A DNA stretch of 64,000 bases, from assembly GCA_026874595.1 (NCBI GenBank), contig CM049307.1, positions 54,598,370 to 54,662,369 of the forward strand. The letters run 5' to 3'. How positions within the stretch are numbered: the first letter of the stretch is position 1; each line of letters begins with the position of its first letter. The stretch comes from Sipunculus nudus (taxonomy: Eukaryota; Annelida; Sipuncula; Golfingiida; Sipunculidae). The notes beneath the pieces are model-generated. The model saw only the letters and a list, made by a program, of their open reading frames with translations, ran no database searches and had not been told where the DNA came from. Below are positions 55,482 through 64,000 of this stretch, one piece after another. The translations under genes and the position numbers were made by a program.

Positions 55482-56002
55482 CTGAAATGAAAATGTTGGA
55501 ACATATACTTGAAAGAAATCAGGGACTACAAATGAAGTATAAGCTTTTTTGTTTTTGTTATTCAGACCTGAAATGGATATATGTGGCCACTAAAGCAGTG
55601 TGCCAAAAAAAAAAAAAAAAAGATATTTTCTAGACAATATGGTCATCTGAATTCTATAGCATATCCACAAAAATACAGAAATTGACAGTTCAATGTTCAG
55701 ATATGGGCTCCAGTTCAATAACTTTCACTGTTTCAGAGGACATGAAATTTGAGAGAAAAAGGACAGACACCAGGACAGCTGTGGCCAGTTAGCTGCAGTG
55801 CTAACTGCTGCCACCCTTCTTGATCCATAGCATTCAGAGGGGACTGGCTGGGGGTAATTTTAGTGCAGGTGAAAAACTCCCAGTCTCCCCAGCAAATACC
55901 ATACTGACAATTTCTCAGACAGGTTGGGAGTTGCCCTGGCAACCTGACTGGTGACAATGACCAAATGGCTGCCCCCCTCAATTTTCAGCCAAATAAAAAC
56001 AA
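55482..56002 (-). other. 5' part of the SAFB-like gene's upstream intron
   Basis: Sequence upstream of the first visible SAFB-like exon. It holds an A run at about 55604-55621 and a perfect X-box palindrome at 55930-55943. I found no SAP-domain exon here or further right. Confidence 0.55.
55930..55943. promoter_or_regulatory. Perfect RFX X-box palindrome
   Basis: GTTGCC CT GGCAAC is an ideal X-box. It lies in a SAFB-like intron just left of a transposon nest, so it may belong to a repeat rather than regulate a gene. Confidence 0.35.
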
Positions 56003-56191
56003 GGCCTACAGGCCTAATGCGAACCTGTGTAATGAGATTACACAAGGTATAATGCTTCAATGCTGGACCATTACTTTTCAAGAACATGAGTAACATGTAT
56101 ATGAACAATGCAAGTACTAAACACTTAGAACAAGAAACAATTAAACATCACTGCTGCAATTCTGGCATGGGTGCACACAACACATAAAAAA

Positions 56192-58475
56192 GAATATGGG
56201 TAGTCAACAAGGGACTACGTGTATCCGCCAAAATCAGAGTGGGAAAGGTGAAGTGAGGCATGGATTGAGTGGCAAGGGGAAATAGAGTGAGGTGTGTTGC
56301 ATACCGTTTCCCTCCGTGCATAATCCGCACTTTTTCTCCATGAAATAGAAATAAAAAACCTTGGTGTGTGTTATACATGGAAGCATAATTCCAAACTATT
56401 TTCCCCATCACATTGCACATCATTTGGTGGGCTGACGGTGAGTGATAATAAAGGATTTTTTGCAAAGAAGTGTAGACACACTGAACTTTATCAAATTAGG
56501 CATAAGAAAACATAATAATAGGTTTTATTTACTGTTATAATTTCAAATACTTAAAATTTACCATTAATGCAGCTTACAGCCGAAGAACATTGATGATTGT
56601 TAGTTGGTAGATGGCGCCGTGGGCACCAACACTGGGGTTGTTATGCCGGGTCATTGATTCTCTTAGGAAATTATCTGTGATACACTTAATCACTTTCTAA
56701 ATAACTTGAGCCAAGGGAGGAATAATTGCCTAGTGGTTTTCTTTGTTAATTAGTTACCCTATTGTGAACATCGTCATGGTCAGATTGATCAGTTGTACAT
56801 CAGGGGCACCTCCACTTGTGCGGAAATAGTAGGTCGTGTGAGTCTGTCACGTAGTCAGGGGAAATCTAGGGTCGGCCCGAGGTGCCGTTGAAACCATCAA
56901 CCAGGGTTCGGTAGTCAGTACATGCGCACAACAATAGAACAAATGGTGAGCCCATACAGGTGACAGTGACTTCACCCATTAGCAATCAACAGGGTCAGTG
57001 CTTGATTAGCACGAGTGCCGGTATTAGGCAGGTCAATTTAATAGTAATATAACAATTTGGTCAGAAAAAAAAAACTTGTAATCTGTAATAGCCAGGTGGT
57101 CTTATTTCACAGCATTTATATATTGATACTATAAAGGCGTTTGGAAAGGGACTGATATAATATAAAGTGGGCGTAATTTGCCCGCATTTTACAGGTGGTT
57201 GTCCAGTAAATTATATCTTACTTGAAATAGGTACGTGTCAGTATTGCACACTTGACAGCACCTTTTTTTACACTCGACAGCTAAAGGAGAATAACCTTTT
57301 TGCTATTTTAAGTGTATCTTCTTCTAAGAGACTTGGTCTGACTGGCAAAGTTTACCCTTACGGAGCCAGTGAACATTCAATGACTGAGGCAAGTGCAAAT
57401 TGTAGCATTCAAGATTTTGGCCAGAAGCAGGCTGCATATTATACACAGGGTTGTGTGTTTTTCCTCAGAAATTGTTGCTCTAAATAGGGGTGCGGATTAT
57501 CTATGGTAGCGGATTATCCTCGGGGGGAAACGTTAATAGCCTGGATGTCTGCAGCAGAAATGTGTATGTAGGTTGCGCCACCTACCACAAAATCCAGAAA
57601 GCTGTCCAAGATGTATAAACATGCAAAATTTTAGGCAGATAAGTCAAATCACTACTGAGATATGAGTGATTTTGGCCCACGGCAGACAAACAGACGGACG
57701 CTGTGCTAAAATGGTGGCAGGTGGTGCCACCAATTTTGTGTATGATTAAGAGATATGTGAGATCTATACACATGCAAAATTTCAAGGGGATATGTCAAAC
57801 CAGTCCTGATATATAAGCCTGAATGTCTGCAGCGTATACATAAATATAGGTGATGCCACCTGCCTCAAAATCGAGAAAGCTATCAAAGATGTATGAACAT
57901 GCAAAATTTTAGGCAGATAAGTCACACCACTACTGAGATATAAGTGATTTTAGCCCACGGCAGACAAACAGATGGACGCTGTGCAAAAATGGTGGCAGAT
58001 GGTGCCACCAATTTTGTGTATGATTAAGAGCTATGTGAGATCTATATCCATGCAAAATTTTTGCCTTATCGGTCAAATGGTTCCTGAGATATGAGCTTGG
58101 ATGTCTGCAGGGTAAATTTGAATGTAGGTCTCACCACCTGTCATAAAACAAGAAAGCTGTCAAGGATGTATAAACCTGCAAAATTTCAGGTGGATAAGTC
58201 AAACCACTGCCCAGATATGAGTGATTTTATCCCAAGGTTTATGTGTGGAAACAGACGCACAAATGGACACTGGGCAGAGAGGAAAGGTCAGAGGTCAACC
58301 AAAAATGAGGGCACAGCAGTTCACATGTGACTGATCATGCATAATTCCGAATTTTAAAAAATTGTACCCAGTGTTTATGGAGGAGTTCTCCGGAAACCTA
58401 TGCGGCAATGGCGGCAGCGTCTGCGTCCGACTGAAAACATAGTATCCGCAAAACTCTGTTTTGGCGGATACAATG
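56192..58475 (+). mobile_element. Family C element, long copy
   Basis: 5' end GAATATGGGTAGTC with arms GTAGT/ACTAC, then GTATCCGCCAAAATCAGAGT (56221-56240). The 3' partner AACTCTGTTTTGGCGGATAC (58452-58471) is its near-exact inverse, and forms a hairpin with GTATCCGCAAAAC just before it. Removing the element restores the family A sequence of copy 2 (…CACACAACACA…ATGATTGTAGC) without a visible target duplication. It is itself split by a TIR element at 56305-57532. Core units of about 240 bp recur at 57560-58200. Confidence 0.78.
56305..57532. mobile_element. TIR element nested in family C
   Basis: The ends CGTTTCCCTCCGTGCATAAT (56305-56324) plus CCGC and the inverse at 57509-57532 agree at 21 of 24 positions. 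A second GCGGATTAT occurs just inside the right end. The flanking TA/TTA, and the uninterrupted short copy (…TTACATATTAGCATGG), suggest a TA target. About 1.2 kb, with no recognisable transposase; the open frame at 57167-57487 is not a known protein to me. Confidence 0.7.
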
Positions 58476-60565
58476 ATTGTAGCTGGCACCACCAGTCTTA
58501 GAAACAACGAAGAGATATAAACATATGCCTAATGTCAGACTGATATGTCAAACCCCTCCTAAGAAATAAGCAGGGACATACACTGTGCAAAAATTATTGT
58601 AGGTGGCGCCACCAGTCTTGTACTCAATAAAGCTACCCGATATGTACAAACATGCCCAGTTTTAGGCTGATGTATCAAATTCCTCTGTAGAACAAAGCAG
58701 GCACATACACTGAAAAAGTCAATGTAGGTGGCACCACCTGTCTTGTAAATGACGCATGGACAGGTCAAAATATCAGTCCAATTCATCAAACTTCCCCAGA
58801 GTTTGATGCACTGGGCTGACAAGTCTTAGGTGAGTAAGGCAGTTGCCCCAGAGTGACCTGTGACAAATTGTTGCCTCAAGCTACTGCACTGAGTGAACTC
58901 ATGACCTGCACCTGGCAAGACTGAGTGAAATTTTGACCTGAACCTGGCTACACTGAGTGAACTCTTGACCTGTTGCATAATCTGACACAGTTGGCAGTCT
59001 GCCAAGGCTATAATTGGTTTCAGGCTGAACTTTGGTGCCAAATATGATGCAGTGAGCAGTCTGCCAAAGCTAAAAATAGAATGCAGCTACTGCACTGAGT
59101 GAACTCTTGACCTATACCTGGCTGCACTTCTTCCAATCCTGGCACTGTGCCAAAACTATTTATAGAGCTGACATGATCTTGGCTAATGGCCAACATCAAG
59201 GCACTGGCAATCTGCCTATGGTAAACCAAGTGCTGCCATCTGTACACAAAAGTGGTCCCTACTTGAAATAACTTTGAAATTTATTTCCCAATACAAACTG
59301 CTTTTCAGCTGACTTTTTTATAAAAAAAGAAATCAGGAATATATGTAAAATTATTACGGAAGCATACTGAATGCAAAATTAATATACAGATATATCTCAT
59401 TGATGGCAAATTCTTGTATTAAGTTGAGTAGGGATACCAATAATTTATAATCCACATACAATTGTCTTTATATAGCCACAGAGAGCTGAATATCCATGAT
59501 TGTAACATTGCCTGGTATGATGAATAACTTAAATCATAAATCTGAATCTTTTTAAAAGCTTTTCAAAACACTTTCTTGTCAATATTAACCAAAGATAACC
59601 TGAAATCTAAATGTCTAGTGGCATGATGTAATAGATGCTGACAAACTGGTGCCAGGCTAGATGTATCAGCATCACACAGCTAACATATATGGTAAAATGA
59701 CTCGATTCAATCTTTATAATTCAGCCAAAAATCATTCATGTAGAACCATTAATGACAATTATTATAAGAATTATTGTAGGGATTATTCTTGTAAAATATT
59801 TAACAAACTGGCTTCAGTGGCATCAGTCGAAAAATGTTTCGCAAGTTTATAACTCATATAGGAAGATACAACAAACTGGCTAAGTTCAGCTTCCCCGTAA
59901 CTCAGCCAAAAAGCACTGAACCAAAACCATTTGAACAAACTTGAATTATCAACATCTGAGGATATTTAATGTGTGAGATTTAAGAATTTGGCCAAGTGGT
60001 TTTTGAGAAGATCTTTGTAGCCACCCAGCTAAAATGGGCTGTTATGGCATATGACTAAATTCAGCTTCCCATAACTTAGCCAAAAGTCACTGAAAAGAGA
60101 CCATTTGAACAAACTTCAGAAAGCACTACCCTAGGATCATTTCTATGCGATATTAAACATTTTGGCCTGGTTTCAGAGAAGAAGTTTTTTGTAGCCCTCA
60201 GCGTGATACAGGCACTGATGACACCGTACAAAAAAGGCAGATGCAGGTGGCGCCACCAATACCTCAATTATAGATATGACCTATGTGACCAACATTTGCA
60301 TAAAATTTGGTGATGACAGCTCCAGCCATTTCTGAGATTTAAATTTTAATATGCTTTTTTGCACAATTAACAAAGTTCAACCTCCTGTAACTCGGCCAAA
60401 AATATCCGAACTGGAACCATTTGAACAAACTTGAAAAAAGATTGTTCCAGGGATCATTTCTGTGAAATATTGGACAATTTGGCTGGAGAGTTTCGGAGAA
60501 GAAGATTTTTAAAGTTTTTTTAGCTTTTCCCCTATAAAATCTAAGAAAATGCAGTTAGAAAAAAA

Positions 60566-63500
60566 CAAGGGACCCATGGGTCACGGCGCTCAGCTGATCG
60601 TGATTGGACCATAAATGTTTCTCCACTGTGATACTATATCGAGTCGATAAAGCTTATGAATATCATGGACATGTTGGGCTATTATAAAGGAATGTAATGT
60701 AATATGTGAGTAAATGATAAATGAAATAACCTGACTGATGGATTAACAGAGTCATATATAGTGGTTTATTTTTTATTTATTAAAGAGGTGTAGAAAATTG
60801 TGATATATTTGAGCAAATATGAATGCAATGACAGCAGTAATAAGCAGAAGTAGAATGATGATAAGGCTATTTGTTGAAGGATCTAAAGTGTATGGTAGTC
60901 TGCTAGCTTTCAATTTGACAGATATGATGTTATGATTAACTATGCTGATGAAGTGATTTATGAATTTGTGACTGTATGACACAATATCTCTTTAGTCTTG
61001 ACAAGGTACATTATTGTGATGCCCACTATGTCTACATATTACACAATATTGGCATAATTTCTGGCATGTACATAGGTACCTATGGACGAATAATTATACA
61101 AAATATTAAAGTATGAATATATCTGATTCATCTTGTTCTTGCTTACTGAGGCTGACTTTGGGATGGGGTTTGGAGAAGGGAAAAGTGAGGGCAGCACGAA
61201 GGTGGATGTAGAAATATTCTATTGTAATGTTTTTCATTTATATAAGAATATGAAAAGCTAAGAGGAAAGGGGCCCTCCTACTTGGTTATAGTAAAGTTCT
61301 AAATATATGATTGCAACTAATACTCTGACAAGACTGTCATGAAGAAAAACAGTAAAAGTTTTGAGATACTGTAATGTATGAAAATTTATAGATGGAAAAT
61401 TTACAGATGGACAGGCAAGTGGACAGAATGGACTAATACCTTTATTTCACCTTCAAGGGAATAATGCATTTAAGTTTATATATAAGCCTATTTTTTTTTA
61501 AGCATATCCACTTTTTCCATTAAAAAGTTTTTATCTGAATCATTTTTTTTATTTACAGATTTTATAAATTTTAAATGAAAAAACCTGAAAATATAAGTTA
61601 AAATATTAGAATTGTCGCAAAAGTTGCAATCATTATATATACAGAGTAAAAAACTGAAACTATAAGTTAAAATATTAGAATTGTTGCAAAAGTTGCAATC
61701 ATCATATATCCAGAGTGTAGCTCATATTGGGTCATATTATGCATACACATATATTTAATTATTTTTAAATCATAAATGTTTAAACTGAATTTAAAAGAAA
61801 ATAATGCCACAACATGGCATCTACAAGAATATTCCTTGAATCACTATTAAAGTTTTGCACATTGGAGTTTTCAGTACCTGCTTTATTTTATTCACCAAAA
61901 CAAAATAAAAGATTCAGTAAATTTGATAAAATAAAACATCTTTTCAAATAAAGTATACACACTGTTGGTTGAATGAGAAACAAAACAATATCATTGTGCT
62001 AATTACTATCCAAGTTTTAATTAATTACTGAAATTTATAGTCAATTTCACACCTGGTGAAGTTTTTACTCCTCTGAAGTAAGGAATTACTTATCTCATGA
62101 ACATCCACACTTTCATAGCAATACACCACTTTGTGGACACAATTAAATGTACACTTTAATCATTGTAACCCTGGTGGTACAATACAAAATCTAAAATTTA
62201 GCATAGCCTAGAATAAGAATGAATCACATACAGAAAATTATAACATTCATCTAGTTTATGCACCATCTGGGGGGGGGGGGGGGGGAGGGAGTGCAGAGCA
62301 GAGGGGAAGCCTGCTGGTAGTGGCCAAGCTGACCCAAGGCAAGCTGCCTGGGGTGGGTTACATAATGCAAGTGAAGGCTGTACTACTAGGTGGGCTAGAT
62401 GTAAACAACACTTGACATGGTGTATGAAAACATGAATAAAAGCTATTCTTTCCAATCAATATCTTTGAAATTTCAGATTTTAAAAGATTAAATCCTTATG
62501 TATATAGTGCCAAAGTTGGACAAAATTTAAGGTATTGATTTTTTATTTATGCTAATAACTTGAAAAATTTGCAAAATTCAGATCTAATTTTGGGTAAACA
62601 ATTGAATCTTGATTAAATAAAGTTATATTCCTGAAAAAAAGTCTCTAGGTTCAGCAATTCTCATGTGAGTAAATATATTTCCTGATTTTTTAACAAACTG
62701 CATTATGTTTTGGCCCATAACTTCAAAATAATACTAACCTAATTTTTGGTATGTTCATAGAAAATGTATAAAAGAATGTGAATCCTAAATACGATCAAAA
62801 ACAGATCAGTGGTTTTGATATTAGGCAGCCCTGAAGTGTAACAATGGCTTTTTTTTATGGAAAACGGAGTTTTTTTTTCCTTAATATCTCGAAGTCCTGA
62901 ACAAAGTCCTAATGACCCAATTTTCGGTATGGTAGGAGATTTTGGGGACATCTAAAATTATGTCAACAGCCTGGGGAGCATAGAGATGTGCACTGAATGA
63001 CCTACAGTCATCAAAGTGAACTGCTTGACAATGTAAGGGAATACAACAAGAGCCTCCAAAAAAATTCAATAACTAGCCTAATTTTGCAGCTTTTATTTTT
63101 AAATTTCAGATTTTAACAGATTTAATCCTTATGTATACATGGTGTGAAAATTTTCACAGTACTTACAGGAAAAAAACGTGCCATGGCCAAAGTTGGGCAA
63201 AATTTAAGGTACCAATTTTATATTTTTGCCAATATTTAAAAAAATTTAACAAATTTTGATCTAATTTTTGGTATACAATTAAATTTTGATTAATATAAGT
63301 TGTATTACTGGAAAAATGTCCCTACCTTTACCACTTTTGGTCTTACGTGACCAAATATCTTCCTGATTTTTTTTACAAAGTCCATTATTTTGGGCCCATA
63401 ACTTTTTTAAATTATATAATACTGACTTAATATCTGGCATGTACATAGGAACTATATAGAGGAATATTTATGGTAAATAAGAAGAAAACCAGATGAGTGG

Positions 63501-63756
63501 TTTTGATTTTGAAAATAGATTTTTAATAAAAAATTGAGGTTTTTCCTTAATATCTCAGGGGAACAAAGTCCTATTGACCCAATTTTTGGCATGGTAGGAG
63601 ATTATGGGGACATCTAACTGTATGCCGAAATTCAGATTCGTAGGTCCAACAGTGTCGAAACGTGCCAGTATTACGGACGGACATCCAGACGGACGGACGG
63701 ACAGACAATGGACCATGACTATAGCTCAGATGACTTATAGTCAGCTGAGCTAAAAA
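60566..63756 (+). mobile_element. Family B element, copy 2 (inside family A copy 3)
   Basis: 5' palindrome GACCCATGGGTC (60571-60582) and GCTCAGCTG (60588-60596). 3' hairpin 63722-63752 with arms TAGCTCAG-A-TGAC and GTCA-G-CTGAGCTA around TTATA, then AAAA. The interior matches copy 1 over 61216-62960 and adds a second, diverged copy of the last 700 bp (63090-63756 resembles 62470-62960), so the core is tandemly repeated. Family A sequence continues on both sides after it. Confidence 0.78.
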
Positions 63757-63906
63757 TAAACAAAATCCGATATAGTTTTTTGGATAACTGATTATTTGCA
63801 AAAAATTTGGTGATGCTAGCTCCTGCCGTTTTTGAGATAGCTATGGTTAACGTACAGACGACGCACGACGTCGCACCATCGCATAAGCTCACAGGTTCGC
63901 TAAAAA

Positions 63907-64000
63907 GTCACTGTCAGCCTTTCCCACTACTAACACAGCAGTTAGCAGCAGTTGAAGGACAAACCTACCAGCTGGGAAGATGCCATCCAGTAGATGGGAT
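63907..64000. other. Unassigned right edge
   Basis: Ninety-four bases after the family A element. They still lie upstream of the first visible SAFB-like exon. I see nothing in them. Confidence 0.5.

Larger units (their letters stand above)
56003..63906 (+). mobile_element. Family A element, copy 3 (hosts nested insertions)
   Basis: 5' hairpin GGCCT-AC-AGGCC (56003-56014), GCGAACCTGTG (56019-56029), and 3' end CACAGGTTCGC (63890-63900) plus TAAAAA. The 5' word and 3' partner are perfect inverted repeats. The body matches copy 2 at 56014-56190 and 58476-58880, and copy 1 at 59070-60560 and 63757-63906. It is interrupted by family C (56192-58475) and by family B (60566-63756). A perfect GGTGGCGCCACC occurs at 58602-58613 and 60246-60257. 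The open frames inside are repeat sequence. Confidence 0.78.

Noticed and set aside
57167-57487. 106-codon open frame as a gene
   Set aside because: Lies inside a nested TIR element, has no recognisable domain, and the composition is not convincing.
55482-64000. SAP-domain exon of the SAFB-like gene
   Set aside because: I looked on the minus strand for the helix-turn-helix signature ending in 'LMERL'-like sequence before the phase-0 acceptor at 55481 and found none; it is presumably beyond the right edge.

Overview
This is a piece of animal nuclear genome. It has spliced genes with GT/AG introns, AATAAA signals and about half its length in transposon remains. The gene set (FOXK, tektin-4, a SAFB/SLTM-type protein) only says metazoan. 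The non-coding elements, built from degenerate internal tandem units with asymmetric terminal inverted repeats and end hairpins, resemble the 'pearl'/HINE-type elements known from bivalves, so a lophotrochozoan and probably a mollusc is my inference. I cannot name the species.

Layout. 1-1159: 5' end of a FOXK gene on the minus strand (first coding exon, FHA domain), continuing off the left edge. 2.9-7.8 kb: a complete six-exon tektin-4 gene on the plus strand, divergent from FOXK, with two RFX X-box-like motifs just upstream. 7.9-32.1 kb: no host gene seen. This stretch holds a decayed Mutator-like transposase, a decayed Ty3/gypsy element of K02A2.6 type, then a nest of elements. The nest contains a Gmr1-like Ty3/gypsy element (SCAN-like Gag, integrase placed before reverse transcriptase) which is itself split by a smaller element. 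32.1-64.0 kb: a SAFB/SLTM-like gene on the minus strand. I can follow 20 coding exons in continuous phase (1,121 codons plus stop). Its SAP-domain exon(s) lie beyond the right edge or were not found.

The least expected content is in the SAFB-like introns. Six short sense-strand units look like C/D-box snoRNAs: each has a terminal stem, a C box and a D box. Five share a guide that would direct methylation of the large-subunit rRNA adenosine served by SNORD29 (human) and snR71 (yeast). The sixth carries a different guide, complementary to an 18S segment. Outer stems vary in a compensated way between copies.

The other notable structure is a set of four non-coding element families (called A, B, C and D here) that share one terminal plan: a 5' hairpin, then an inverted-repeat word whose partner lies in a 3' hairpin, then an A-rich end. 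They are inserted into one another and into the retrotransposon in two Russian-doll nests (18.2-32.1 kb and 56.0-63.9 kb). All rRNA and snoRNA comparisons are from memory and were not searched.
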